Assembly: GCF_000142905.1 (NCBI RefSeq)
Contig: NW_013657644.1
Location: 246,992-310,991 of the forward strand
Direction of reading: 5' to 3'
DNA from: Thecamonas trahens ATCC 50062
Lineage: Eukaryota > Apusozoa > Apusomonadida > Apusomonadidae
DNA: 64,000 bases
Shown in pieces: positions 18,675 through 29,212 of the stretch (position 1 is the stretch's first letter; the number at the start of each line of letters is the position of its first letter). The notes beneath the pieces are model-generated. The model was given only the letters and a program-made list of their open reading frames with translations, did no database searches and was not told the origin of the DNA. The translations under genes were made by a program, and so were the position numbers.

Positions 18675-21600
18675 ATGGAGGGAGAGGAGGTGCTGGTGGC
18701 TGTGCCTGGGGTAGCTGCGCTACGACCTGTATTGCTGCCGGCTGTGCGACCTGACCTTCCACCCGGCTTTGACCTGGAGATGTGGACGGGCGGAGCGAGT
18801 AAGGCCAAGGCGACGACCGAGGCAGAGACGGAGGTAGAGACGGAGACGGAGACGGAGGTAGAGACGGAGGCAAAGGCAAAGACGGAGACGGAGACCGAGA
18901 TGGAGACGGAGTCCGAGGCGGATGGCCGGGAGGCAGGAGGACCAAGCTCACAGGCTGATGGGGAAGTCCATGGCGTGGACAGCACCAGCTCGGACCAGCG
19001 TGTAGTCGAGCCGGGCGCGGCTGTGGCTCCTGTTGCTTCCGATGGCTGGTCGTCAGAGTCGGATGAAGGTCCCGTCTGCAGGGTGTGTAGGGTTGGGGAT
19101 GGCGACTTGTTTGCTCCGTGTCAGTGTGCTGGATCCATGCGGTACATTCATCAAGAGTGTCTCGAGCAGTGGCTCAATGTCTCTCACGCAGAGTCGTGCG
19201 AGGTATGTGGCCATGCCTTTGCCTTTCAGCCCATCTTTGATGCTGCTGCGCCGCCTACCCTTCCGTGGTCGGCCGTCATGGCTGGCCTTGTGGCTCGCAG
19301 CATGGGTGCAGCGTCCAACGCGGCACGCATTGGTGCCGTGGTCCTGGCCTGGTTTGTGGTTGTACCGCTTGTCGTCGCTCGAAGCATCCTGGTCCAGATC
19401 GGTGCCATGCCGTGGTCGAGTCTGTTCTCGCTGCGGCCGCCGATCGACGGCCTGCCGACATTGATGACCGAGGCTATGCTCGCGCCTCTGCGCGAGATAG
19501 ACCATGCGCCCGCCGCCTTGCCGCCGCTGGTAGAGTGGGCGGCAGCCGACGTGGCCCAAGGCCGAGACAGCTCGCTGCTTTGGCTGGCGGCATCGACTCT
19601 GTCGCAAGCGCTGGTCGGCACTGTCGCCTGTGTCGGCATCTTGGGCATTCTACTCTCGATCGTGGTGGCAACCGAGTATGTTGCGAGTCAAGGCCTTGAC
19701 TACGCCTCGCTGTATGGCCCAAGGGCTGAGGTTGAGGGCGAGGCCGAGGACGAGGGTGAGGTCGAGGCCGAGACTGCGGATGGTGCGGATCCTGGTCCAG
19801 CAGCGGGTGCAGAACCAGTAGAGCTCAATGATGGCGTCGATGCTGAAGGTGATGGTGAAGGTGATGGTGGCGGCGACGGCGATGGTCACGCTGCAGCCGC
19901 TGACGATGGACGGCTTGTCTGGGGCTTTGGCGGCGCCGAGAACGGTGGTGGGCGCAACGGCCACGATGGTCACGACGGCAACGTGGTGCTGGACGGCCTA
20001 GGCCTCGACGCCGACCTCGGTTTTGGCGCCCGAGGCGACGGGGCGCTCGGCGCCCCAGGCGACGCGTTGGACGTTCACCACGACGAGCTCGGCGAGTTCC
20101 TGGATGACGACGAGCTCGGGCTGGGCGAGGGCAATCTCGGATTCCGCGAGATTGTGGGCCTCGATGGCGACTGGACCGCGCTCGCGGAGAACGTCTTTAC
20201 CATTGGCCTGGTGTTTGTGGGGGTGACAGCAGTCGGCCTCTCTGCACCGCTCATTGTGGGCGGCGTGTTCCACGCACAGTTTCCTGCAGCCGGCCCGGCG
20301 TCTGTGCGGCGCAAGCTTGTGCTGGGCTACGGCATGCTTGCCGTGGTGGCGAGTGCAATGTGGGCGACGCGGATGCTGCTTGGGCGGCGGGCGCGGATGT
20401 TTGACTTGCCGTGTAGCGTGGTGTGGATGAGCTGGCAGTACGTGCGGCTTGTGGTGTGCACCCTCACCGAGCTCGTTGCTTTTCCGTTTGTGACGGGCTG
20501 GCTGGTCGATCTTGCCTCGCTCCCGCTGGCGATTGAGGGAACGACTCTATCGTCGCGAAAGGCGTTTGCGCGCGAAGCCCCGATAGCATCGGCGGTGCTG
20601 CACTGGTCGTTTGGCATGGGCTACATGATTCTGCTCTCGCTTCTTGTCCAGCGGCTCCGGCGTGTGCTCCGACGCGGAGTCCTGTGGTTCCTCCGTGATC
20701 CGGATGATCCCGAGTTCCAGCCCTTTCGCGAGATGTTGGAGATTCCGATGCTTCGGCTTGTCCGGCGGATTCTTCTCTCGGTTGTGCTCTATGTGCTGCA
20801 TATTGGATGCGTAGTGGGCGTGCCGGTCTACCTTGCGCGGCGCGTGACCAGGGCGCTCGCGCTTCCAGCGACGTCTACGACTGCGCCGCCGATGCAGACT
20901 TTGGTTAATGTCCTCCTCCTGCATGCACTGGTCCCCGTCATCTTTGCTCTCGTGCCGCAAGTCCAGACTGGCCTCGACTCGCTGCTGCGTGGATTGTTCC
21001 AGATGGCGGCGCGGCCGACCGGACTTGCGTGGTACCTGTTTGACGACGAAGCCGACGGCGAGAATGAGGCCGAGCAAGCGGAGCGGCTGGAGCGCGGCGA
21101 GACGCAAAGCCTGGTATTTTTTTGCAGGTCGGATCGCTGCTGGCGCTACTGTGGGCGGCGTGTGTGGCTGTGGCTACGGCTGGGCTCCTCCTTCCGTACC
21201 TCATGGGCTACATCATCGCGCTCGGCCTCGGGTTCTCGATGGAGTCTGGCGCACATGCGGTGTACCTCGGCGGCGCAGCGATGCTGCTTGGCGCACGTGG
21301 CGTGCAGGAGCTGCCGCGACTCGCTGCTGCGATTTCGTGGCACCGACTGGCCGGCGCTGCCAAGCTGACGGTGCTTGTGGCAGCGTGGTGCGGGTTGGTG
21401 GCGCCGCTCACCGGCCTAGTGCTCCAGCACGTGGTCGTCTTCCCGCTGGTGGTAGGCGAGGGACAGACTCCGGTTGTGGCACCGCTGTCCTTCTTTGACC
21501 TGGCTGGCGGGCTTTTGGTCTCGACTGGTGCAGCGCGGATTGCGGCGTCTGTCCCTGGGCCGACACCCTGGCTCCCGTTTGGCTGGATTCTGCGCGAGAT

Positions 21601-21886
21601 CGATGAGAGCCTCGGCACGCCGCCACTGGGGCGCGCGCTACGGTACTTAGTCGCCCCTGTCGCCCTGCTCGAGGTGCTCTTCCTGGCGCTGCCTTACGCG
21701 GCTGCGCTGGTTGCCGGGCCAGGGTTGAGCGAGAGTATCCTTCTCTACGGCCACGGCTGCGTGGTTGCAGCAGCCGTCGCAAGCTGCGCCGCGCGCTACG
21801 GCTGGCAGTGGCTTGTGCAGATGCGCGAGGATCTGCACCGGGAGCGGTTTTTGGTGGGAACGAGGCTGGTCAATGCACAGGAGTGA
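18675..21886 (+). CDS. Doa10/MARCH6-like RING-CH ubiquitin ligase (one frame break)
   Basis: This is a predicted ER-membrane E3 ligase for ER-associated degradation. Counting from the Met at 18675, residues 41-90 are a Glu/Thr repeat (ETEVETETE). Residues 134-185 are a C4HC3 RING-CH finger with CRVC, PCQCAGSMRYIH, HQECLEQWL and CEVCG. Many hydrophobic segments follow, separated by an acidic Gly-rich loop at about 19720-19990. The frame ends after 21116 and resumes one base back at 21122, where a hydrophobic segment (VGSLLALLWAACVAVATAG) continues. The junction is a T7 run followed by gcag. Either one T is missing or the 14 nt GTATTTTTTTGCAG are removed as an intron; both restore the frame. 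Earlier Met codons at 18465 and 18582 are alternatives for the start. Confidence 0.87.
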
Positions 21887-21962
21887 AGCTGAAAAGCGCG
21901 AGGCGAAGGCGGCAGTGTTTGTGCGGGTGCAGAAAAGAGTGTGGTCCAGGTAGGCAAAAGCG

Positions 21963-23739
21963 TCAGGGGTCCGAGCCGGAGCGAAAGGCAAACGGGTCGG
22001 CGTTGGCCTCTGTCTGCGGCTCGTCAAAGAGCGAGACGTCGCGCTTGCCGGCGGCAAGGTTGCGCTGGCGCTTGAGTGCCGACGGGGAGCAGGCATGGAG
22101 TTTGGCGACCGGCGACGAGCCCATGCGTTTGCGGCGGCCGCGGCGCGAGTAGGTGCGCGCAGTGACGACCGCCGGGTTTGGCGGAGCGCGATTCTGTCGC
22201 TGCTCCTGGGCCCGTCGCTGCCAGACCGGGATGTCGTTTGCGCGCGACGGCTGCTGCGGTGGCTGCGATGACTTGCTCGACAGCGGTGGCGATGGCGAGA
22301 GCGAGAGTGAGAGCGAGGCCCGGATGGAAGGGTCTCGATGCGGCCTGGTTGCGAGCTGGGGCTCAGGCTCGGGCTTGGGCTCTGGTGCCGGCTTGAGCGG
22401 CGGGTTTGAGGCTGAATCATGCCCCGAGTCGTGTGCCGAGGCGGGGGCCGAGGCCGAGCCGCTGCTGCTGTCGCAGGGCGCGGCGTACGATGGGCTGACT
22501 CGCGTGGCCACCGGCTTGCCCTTGCGATTGTGCCTGTGCTTGTGCTTGTGCTTGTGCTTGCGCTTGTGTCTTGGACGTGGTGGGACGAGCGCGGCGGTGG
22601 CGAGATGCTGGGTGCGGGTGGGCGAGACGTGGAGAAGCGAAGCGGCGCGAGCATGCTCGCGCTCGCGGAGCTCGGCGCGCTCGCGCTCTGCGGCAAGCTG
22701 GGCGAGCTGGAGCTTGTTCTTCTCGCGCAGAAGCTCGTTTTCGCTGCGGGCGTGGCCGAGCTGGAGCTTGGTCTCGGCAAGCGAGGCGCGAAGGGCGGCG
22801 ATGTCGTCTGCGGCGGCCTTGGCCCGGGCGTCTGCGCGGTCTGCGGCGGCGGATGCGGTCTGCAGCTTGTGGGTGAGCGAGCCGACGCGCGCGTCGGCGG
22901 CAGCAGTCTTTGCGGCAGCGGAGCGAGCAGCAACTTTGAGCGAGGTGATTTCGGCGACGAGAGCCTCGATCTGCAGCTCTTGGTCGGTGTTGTCGGTCTC
23001 AAGATCGCGAAGCTGGACCAAGACCTCGTTCTTGAACTTGCCGGCGCGCCCCACTGCCTGCTCAAGCGCACCGATCTTGGCCTGGTACGCGTCCATCTGG
23101 AGGAGCAGCGCCGAGAGGCGGCGGTCCTGGGTCTCACTCTGAGTCGAGACCTCTTCCAGCTGGGCAACAATCGACCGGTACGAGAGACTTAGCTCGGCGT
23201 GCGCGTCCTTGGCCTCGCGCGCCTCGGTTTCTAGCTCCTTGAACTTGCGCCGCCAGTTGTCCATCCGCATCCGCTGCTCGCGTGCCTCGGCCTGCATGTG
23301 CGCAGCGGCTGAGAGAAGCTCAGCTGAGAGCGCGCCGCCAACACCGTGACCCGTTACGCCGCTCCGCAGCTTGCGCAGCGGCTCGGCCTCGGCGAGGTGG
23401 TCGTTGCTGGGACCTGCGTCGAGAGGGCGCGCACGACGTCGCGTCGCGGCGAAAAATGGGTTGATCAACCGCGCGATCAACCGCGTAGCGGAAAAAGGTC
23501 GTAGAGTCCAAGCGGCGCGGCTCTGTGGTGAGTGCGAAGGGGGGAGGGGGCATGGGCATGGACAAGGCAGGACCAGGTACAAGGAAGCTTACCAGCGCGG
23601 TGCGGATGCGGCCCTGTGATGCGCAGATGGTGGGTGCCGAGCCTCCGCGGCGGCGGCTGGGGGTACGGGTCCATCGATGCTGGCCCAGCGAGGAGAAGCT
23701 GGTTCTGGGAGGCACGATGCGATCGCGGAACGCTGTCAT
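21963..23739 (-). CDS. Coiled-coil protein with His-Lys repeat, unknown
   Basis: I propose a two-exon model. Exon 1 is 23593-23739 (49 codons, starting MTAFRDRIVPPR) and exon 2 is 21963-23522. The intron is 70 nt, with donor CTG|GTAAGC and acceptor CACAG|AGC, phase 0 on both sides. Exon 2 encodes a long coiled coil over about residues 125-330 (MRMDNWRRKFKELETEAREA and onward), a His-Lys run (HKHKHKHKHRH), an acidic/Pro/Ser stretch and a basic tail with RRGRRKRM that could be a nuclear localisation signal. No family is assigned; centrosomal or cytoskeletal scaffolds have this look. The gene is convergent with the RING-CH gene, 76 nt apart. Confidence 0.72.
22525..22572 (+). repeat. CTTGTG repeat encoding His-Lys
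   Basis: This is a six-base unit repeated within the coiled-coil gene. On the coding strand it gives CACAAG, that is His-Lys dipeptides. Confidence 0.8.
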
Positions 23740-23953
23740 GGCGCTCGCGGTCATGCCCACGCATTGCGCGCTCGTGGTGCTGGCTTGCATGTGGCCGGTA
23801 GCCATCCATCCGTCCGTGTGAAGCCTGCTGGCCTTCTCCGGCCTCGTTGGCCCACATCCCGCGGAAGTACTCCATGCCCTGCGCTGGCGACAAGCGTGTA
23901 GCCCAGTGTACAGGCTTGGACGATCTGATCCAGCGGCCGCCTGCATTCATTGA

Positions 23954-26900
23954 ATGATTGCCAATCGGGTCCAGTCTGTTCCAACCTGCGGCGTGACGGC
24001 GTACCTGTCGCTGATGAGCGCGCTGTGGCCACGGCCGGGCCGGGTTGTGGCGCGAGCTCCTGACATGACCTTGAGCAGCGGCATCGCGAGCGGACCACAC
24101 CTTGGCTGGCTCCACGAACCGTGCTTCAACCCCAGCCACGCTCCATGGCTTCGTGGCGGGTCGTCGCGAGCGTGCTACGAGTGCTGCCTGGAGGCGGTGG
24201 TGGCGGCGCTGGGTCCAGGAAAAGGTCGTGGCGATCAAAGCCGCGCCGATCGCGATCTCGCCACTGCGCGGCAGGACGAAGCAGACTTGTCTGTGGCTGG
24301 GCATGGGCTGAGCTGGCTATGCGCAGAAGGCCTCTCGGCCGTGTGCGAGGCGGCAAGCAATGGACGACAGCCTGGGCTGGAGTTGGCACTCGTGGACGCG
24401 ACTGCGGGCGCTCTGGTCGCCGGGCTGAGCACGCAGGGCCTGGCGGTGGCGGCTGCGCGTACGTTGGCCCCAGGCGGTGCTGGCTGGCTCGACGCGGTTG
24501 TGACCCAGGTGGCTGACGGTTGGGCAGATGCTGGCGTGCTGGCGGCTGCAAGTGCACTGTGGGTCCTCGGCCGTGGGTTGCGGTTGTGGGCGCCTGTCGC
24601 GCGCGGGCTGGAGCTTGCGGCCGGCGGCGGGATCGGGTTTGGTGCACTGGCCGCAGCATGGGCTCACGGCGAGCTCGACGCCGGGCTCGATGCGGTGCTC
24701 GACAGCGTGCTGGGAGAAGAAGCCGAGTTGGGCAAATGCGGCGATGGATGCGCCTGGCTCCACGAGGTCCTGCTAGAGCTGCTGGTTCCGCTTGCAGTGG
24801 TTGATTGCACGCCCGGCAATCGGGCGAGGGCAAGCAAGTGCCTAGCGCGGATGCTCGAGGCGAGCCGCCGGCTGGTACCGGCAGGATGCAGTGGTGCGGG
24901 CCAGGAGCTTGTTGGCGCGGTGTGCGCAACCGTGTCGGCTGGTGACTGGGGCCGCGGGGTGGAGCGTGCGGCGACGGCATGGATGGAGGCGTGGATTGAG
25001 GCGGCGCTCTCGCGAGAGGATGCCGGCAGAGCTGGGCCTAGATATGTGGGCTTTGTGGACGCGCTTGCGGACGAGGTCTTTGACGCGCAAAGCCTCGTTT
25101 CGGGACTTGTTGCCCAACGGCGCGGCGCGCCAGCGGTGGCGGCGACGATGCTGACCCGGCTCGTAGCGAGCCGCGCGGTGGTGTCTCAGGTCCCGCAGCT
25201 GCTGCATGCGTGCATGTCAGTGGTGTCGTCGCGTGTCAGTCGCGGGTTGCGTCTCGACGACGATGCGGTGCAAGCTGTGCTTGGGCTTGTGGAAGAAATG
25301 GCGGCGCAGCTCGGAGAAGTGGTGAGCACGGCGGTGTGCGAAAGGAGTGGGCGTGTGGTGGCTGCTCTCGTTGATGGGCTTTCTGCGCTTGCCCACGAGT
25401 CACGCGACGGCCTGCTTGCGGCACTGGGCTTGTGGCAAAGCATAGCGAAGTGCGCCGGTGAAGCGCTGATTGAGGTGGGCGCGGAGCTTGTTCTCAGCTG
25501 GGCGCATCTCATCGAGGCGCTCGTGCGGCTGAAGATTGACGTCCAAGTTGTGGCGGAGCTGGTGGCACTTGCTGCCGCCGCCGCATTGAGCTCGGCGTCG
25601 AGCTCTCTTGCTGTCGGCCGGCTTCTGAATGATCTTGTTCTCCCAGCCCTGGTTGTTAGGCCGGTGATCGAGCTTGTGCTCGAGTCGCTTGCGCCGAGCA
25701 CGGTGGCCGAGTTTGTGCATGGACTGGCGACGATTGTGGTGCAGGCATCGGCCAGCGGCGACGGCGCCCGCGGCTGTGTACTTGTGCTGGCTGCCAATTC
25801 TTCGGTTGAGACCGGGGGCGCGGTAGTCACCAAGCTCCGCGACGTGGTGGGTGCACTGCCTGTCGGCGCGGCACATCTTCTAGAGCCGCTTGAGTGCAGC
25901 GGATGCCTGGCGGGTGTGTCGTGCGCAGGCACGCGGCTCGGACCGCGGTTGCAGGCTGTGCTTGGCCTCTTGCTCCGGGCACCGGGCTGGGCGCTGCCGT
26001 GCGCGACGCACCCCACGGTCGAGCTCAGCAGCGAGTGCGTGGTGTGGCTGGCGAGAATGATCCAGGTTTTGCGCGACGAGCTGTGTGCATGCCTCGGGTC
26101 GGCGGCGGCGCTGGCACGGCTGGTGGGCACGCTCCGGCATCCGCCGTGGGTCATCGCGGCGAGCAGCAAAGCGGGCGGGCTTGTGGCGCGGCTGGCGCTG
26201 GTCCTTGCGGCGGATCCATGTGCTGCAGACGAGTTTGTGCCGAGCCCACCAGAGCTTCGGGTCTTGATGCGGGCGGGCGAGGTCGAGAGTGTGGCACGAG
26301 TTGTCAACGTGCTTAGTCAGTGCGAGGCCGGCCGGCCGGCACTGGTGTGGTTGCTGGCGTGCGACGCCGTGTTTCGGCTGGCCGTCGATGTGGCGGCGCG
26401 GGTGGCGAGGCGGACGCGGCAGGAGATGGCGGCGACTGCGATGTGGCTCCTGAAGACCAAGGGCAATCCAGCAGGTGTGCTCGTGGCGGTCGAGGTTGCA
26501 GAGGCAAGCGTGAGCGGAACCGTGGACATGATCCGCGAGGTTTTTGAGGCGGCACCGGCGCGGAGCGCGGCGTCGCTTGTGGTGCCGCTGGTTTGGCACG
26601 CCGGACTCTTTGACGCCTACGATGGCGCGAGCTCGACCGGGCTCAGCGTCTCGCGTGCGATGCTTGATGCGTGCTTTAGGGCAGCGGTGTGCGGCGAGGA
26701 GCTGTTTACCGAGCAGGGTGTGTGGGAATCGGTGTTGGCTGTGGCCCGGGCTGCGTCGCAGGCGTGTAGCCTACAGCGCAGCAGCTGCATCGGCGGAGCC
26801 CTCGAGGTGCTAGCGCGGGCAAAGACACTCTTCAAGCTCGAGGCGCACTTGAGTGGGCGGAGCGAGGGCCGTGCGTGCCGAGTCCTGGACGAGATGTTCT

Positions 26901-27544
26901 GCTCGTGCGATGTGCGGGCGCAGGTGGCCAGCGTCGGGGCAAGCATCGCGAGCCATGCCGGAGTGATGGCGCAGTACGTGGCAAGCCTGTTTCCGGAGCG
27001 AGACACGTTGGGCGAGTTTGAGCTTTGTGTACAGCTTTCGCACGCGGCACGGGAAAGCGGGCTGTGGATGGCGGAGCGGAGCGTGGACGTGCGGCTACTT
27101 GCGGTGGCCGAGGGCCTCGCTGATGATGGCGAGGCGGCGTACGTTGCAGTGGCGGCAACATCGCTGATTGTGCCACGGCTTGAGGCTGTAGCCGACGCGG
27201 TGGGTCTGGGCGTCAAGGTGGCTGTGCTGGAGGCCGTGGTGCGGTTTGAGGCGGCGGCGACCAACATGCGGCTGTTTGGGGTGCCGGCGATGCTGGCGCG
27301 GGTGGCTGCGCGGGGCCGACTCCCTGTCGGGGTCCAGCGGCGGGTAGCTGCGCTGAGCGCGGCGGTGACGGCGTCGGCAAGCGGAATGCGGATGGTGCCG
27401 GCGACGAGCGGGAGCGAGGGTTTCGGTGATGCCATCTGCACGCCGCTTGCCGTGGTGGTGGCGAGCCCGTGGCGGTACGAGGCTAGCGAGGCGGGGGAGG
27501 CGCTGAGCGAGGAGGCGGCGTCGCCGCGGTTGCTCCAGCAGTAA
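23954..27544 (+). CDS. Large alpha-helical protein, unknown (HEAT-like)
   Basis: This is an open frame of 1196 residues. From about residue 115 onward it is dominated by Ala, Leu and Val helices of 30-45 residues with interspersed Cys, the look of a HEAT/ARM solenoid. No catalytic motif is seen. The first 110 residues are poorer in character, and another plus-strand frame (24102-24311) is open there, so the true start may lie in another exon or frame. A low-complexity acidic tail (EASEAGEALSEEAAS) closes the protein. It is divergent from the coiled-coil gene and convergent with the sorting nexin, 43 nt apart. Candidate roles such as a DNA-repair or nuclear-transport scaffold are speculative. 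Confidence 0.65.
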   Translation: MIANRVQSVPTCGVTAYLSLMSALWPRPGRVVARAPDMTLSSGIASGPHLGWLHEPCFNPSHAPWLRGGSSRACYECCLEAVVAALGPGKGRGDQSRADRDLATARQDEADLSVAGHGLSWLCAEGLSAVCEAASNGRQPGLELALVDATAGALVAGLSTQGLAVAAARTLAPGGAGWLDAVVTQVADGWADAGVLAAASALWVLGRGLRLWAPVARGLELAAGGGIGFGALAAAWAHGELDAGLDAVLDSVLGEEAELGKCGDGCAWLHEVLLELLVPLAVVDCTPGNRARASKCLARMLEASRRLVPAGCSGAGQELVGAVCATVSAGDWGRGVERAATAWMEAWIEAALSREDAGRAGPRYVGFVDALADEVFDAQSLVSGLVAQRRGAPAVAATMLTRLVASRAVVSQVPQLLHACMSVVSSRVSRGLRLDDDAVQAVLGLVEEMAAQLGEVVSTAVCERSGRVVAALVDGLSALAHESRDGLLAALGLWQSIAKCAGEALIEVGAELVLSWAHLIEALVRLKIDVQVVAELVALAAAAALSSASSSLAVGRLLNDLVLPALVVRPVIELVLESLAPSTVAEFVHGLATIVVQASASGDGARGCVLVLAANSSVETGGAVVTKLRDVVGALPVGAAHLLEPLECSGCLAGVSCAGTRLGPRLQAVLGLLLRAPGWALPCATHPTVELSSECVVWLARMIQVLRDELCACLGSAAALARLVGTLRHPPWVIAASSKAGGLVARLALVLAADPCAADEFVPSPPELRVLMRAGEVESVARVVNVLSQCEAGRPALVWLLACDAVFRLAVDVAARVARRTRQEMAATAMWLLKTKGNPAGVLVAVEVAEASVSGTVDMIREVFEAAPARSAASLVVPLVWHAGLFDAYDGASSTGLSVSRAMLDACFRAAVCGEELFTEQGVWESVLAVARAASQACSLQRSSCIGGALEVLARAKTLFKLEAHLSGRSEGRACRVLDEMFCSCDVRAQVASVGASIASHAGVMAQYVASLFPERDTLGEFELCVQLSHAARESGLWMAERSVDVRLLAVAEGLADDGEAAYVAVAATSLIVPRLEAVADAVGLGVKVAVLEAVVRFEAAATNMRLFGVPAMLARVAARGRLPVGVQRRVAALSAAVTASASGMRMVPATSGSEGFGDAICTPLAVVVASPWRYEASEAGEALSEEAASPRLLQQ

Positions 27545-27587
27545 ATCGAGTGATGCGCGTGGAAGACTGGGAGGGACGTGGTCGCGT

Positions 27588-28964
27588 TTACGGCTCGGGG
27601 TTGTCGTCCTGGAGGGAGCGGAGGATAGAGCCAAAGATGGCGCGGCGCTTCTGGTGCGAAGTGATGGAGTCCTGTGTGAGGGCAACGAGGGCGTGCTGCA
27701 GGTCGACTTCACGGCGGGCGTGGAAGCGGGTGAGCTCGGCCTGGAGGCCGGCGGTGATCTCGTCAAAGGCCATCTGGTACTCGCGGGCCTTGTCGTCGAG
27801 GGCGTCGATCTTGGACTCGAGCTTTGCGACGGCAGACTCCTTGCCAGGCTTTTCGCGGGCCTTGTCGAGAGCGGCGCGCTTTGCGTCGCCCGCGGCGACA
27901 GTGTCCTGCCACTTGATGTATGCCTCGGCGCGGGCGACGAGGGCAGCGCGAGCGAGGTATGAGCCGCGAACGTACTCACCGAGGGTGGCGCCAAAGGTCT
28001 CAAAGACGGAAGTGGAGAGCTCGCGGTCGATGAGCGAGACGCGGTACATGCCGTCGCCGGTGGCGGTGATCCACTGGGCGAGCGGCGGCTGCGAGAGCTC
28101 GGCGAGGCCGGTAGCTTCGTCGGAGAAGCCGTCGAGGACGTCGGCAATGTCGACAAAGACGCGAGCCTGGGCCTTGAGGCCGGAAGCGGTGGCCTTGAGG
28201 CCTGCGGAGAGGTGGTCGAGCTGGTCCTGAGCCATGGAGAACTCGTCGTTCTCCTGCAGGTTGGCGGCGTGGAGGCGGGCCATGGAGAACGAGGTCACCT
28301 TGGAGAAGATGTCGCGGGCGAGGTTCTTGGAGCTCGGCAGCGGGGTTTCGGACTCGAGGAACTCGATGGTGACCGAGGAGCGGGCCAGGCGCGGGTGAGC
28401 AGCAATGGTCCTCAGGAACTTCTGCAGGCCGCGGCGGCGGTACTGAAGGAAGAAGGCGTCAAACTTGTTGTACTCGCGCTTCTCGGGCAGCGGCGGGATG
28501 ATGACGCCCGGGTAGCGATCGAGGAGCTCGGACTGAAGCCAGAGGAAGTCACGGTAGCGGCGGACGACGGTGAACGAGGTGCCTGCAAACACATCCTCGG
28601 TCGTCTTGGTCGAGACGGCATAGGTGGTGAAGGCGCCAGCGCCCTTGGCACCCTTCTCCTTCGACTTGGCCACCTGGACCTCGATCTCTACATCGGGCAC
28701 CTCTCCATCGACCACTCCCCGCGAGTAGGTCCTTGCTCTCCGTGGCGGGGAGACCGACCTCGAGTACGACCGCGAGCGCGAGGGCGAGCGTGACCGTGAC
28801 CGTGACCGAGACCGAGACCGAGACAACGAGCACGAGCGCGAGAGCGATGGTGACCGCGACCGCGAGCGAGACGGAGTTGGAGACCTAGGCCGAGAGCGGG
28901 GAGGAGATGGAGAACGTGACCGGGAGTCACCTCCAGGCGAGATCGACCGGGACCGCGAGTAGCT
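27588..28964 (-). CDS. PX-BAR sorting nexin with RS-rich N-terminus (5' end missing)
   Basis: This is a predicted endosomal sorting nexin of the SNX1/2/Vps5 type. The frame is open from 28964, immediately after an ATAG acceptor-like site, with no Met before the PX domain. The first roughly 85 residues are Arg-Ser dipeptides (SRSRSRSP, SPPRRARTYSRG). The PX domain follows (about 28690-28390) with the phosphoinositide-binding signature VVRRYRDFLWLQSELL, IPPLPEK and RRRGLQKFL. The BAR domain (about 28310-27600) is a three-helix coiled coil ending SITSHQKRRAIFGSILRSL. The real start exon should lie in or beyond the assembly gap at 29017-29116. An RS region on a sorting nexin is unusual. It is head to head with the CAMSAP gene. 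Confidence 0.87.
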   Translation of the reverse strand, partial: SYSRSRSISPGGDSRSRSPSPPRSRPRSPTPSRSRSRSPSLSRSCSLSRSRSRSRSRSRSPSRSRSYSRSVSPPRRARTYSRGVVDGEVPDVEIEVQVAKSKEKGAKGAGAFTTYAVSTKTTEDVFAGTSFTVVRRYRDFLWLQSELLDRYPGVIIPPLPEKREYNKFDAFFLQYRRRGLQKFLRTIAAHPRLARSSVTIEFLESETPLPSSKNLARDIFSKVTSFSMARLHAANLQENDEFSMAQDQLDHLSAGLKATASGLKAQARVFVDIADVLDGFSDEATGLAELSQPPLAQWITATGDGMYRVSLIDRELSTSVFETFGATLGEYVRGSYLARAALVARAEAYIKWQDTVAAGDAKRAALDKAREKPGKESAVAKLESKIDALDDKAREYQMAFDEITAGLQAELTRFHARREVDLQHALVALTQDSITSHQKRRAIFGSILRSLQDDNPEP

Positions 28965-29016
28965 CTATGTGTGAAGGTGGTGAGTGGCAGTGGTGGTGAC
29001 GGTGCAGGGGCGGGGG

Positions 29017-29116
29017 NNNNNNNNNNNNNNNNNNNNNNNNNNNNNNNNNNNNNNNNNNNNNNNNNNNNNNNNNNNNNNNNNNNNNNNNNNNNNNNNNNNN
29101 NNNNNNNNNNNNNNNN
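29017..29116. other. Assembly gap (100 N)
   Basis: Exactly 100 N stand here, the usual placeholder for a gap of unknown size. The flank at 29117-29190 is odd: A-rich homopolymers then a G10 run, which may be low-quality read ends. The gap sits in the shared upstream region of the sorting nexin and CAMSAP genes. Confidence 0.97.
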
Positions 29117-29212
29117 TCAAAATATTCCCCAAAACAAAAAAAGCCAAAAAAACACATAACAAAAGAAAAAAAGGGGGGGGGGGATTTCCCCCTACAAAAC
29201 AAAACCACGGTC

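Noticed and set aside
27095-28156. 353-codon minus-strand Ser/Pro frame overlapping the helical protein and sorting nexin
   Set aside because: Shadow of two real genes on different strands; low complexity only.
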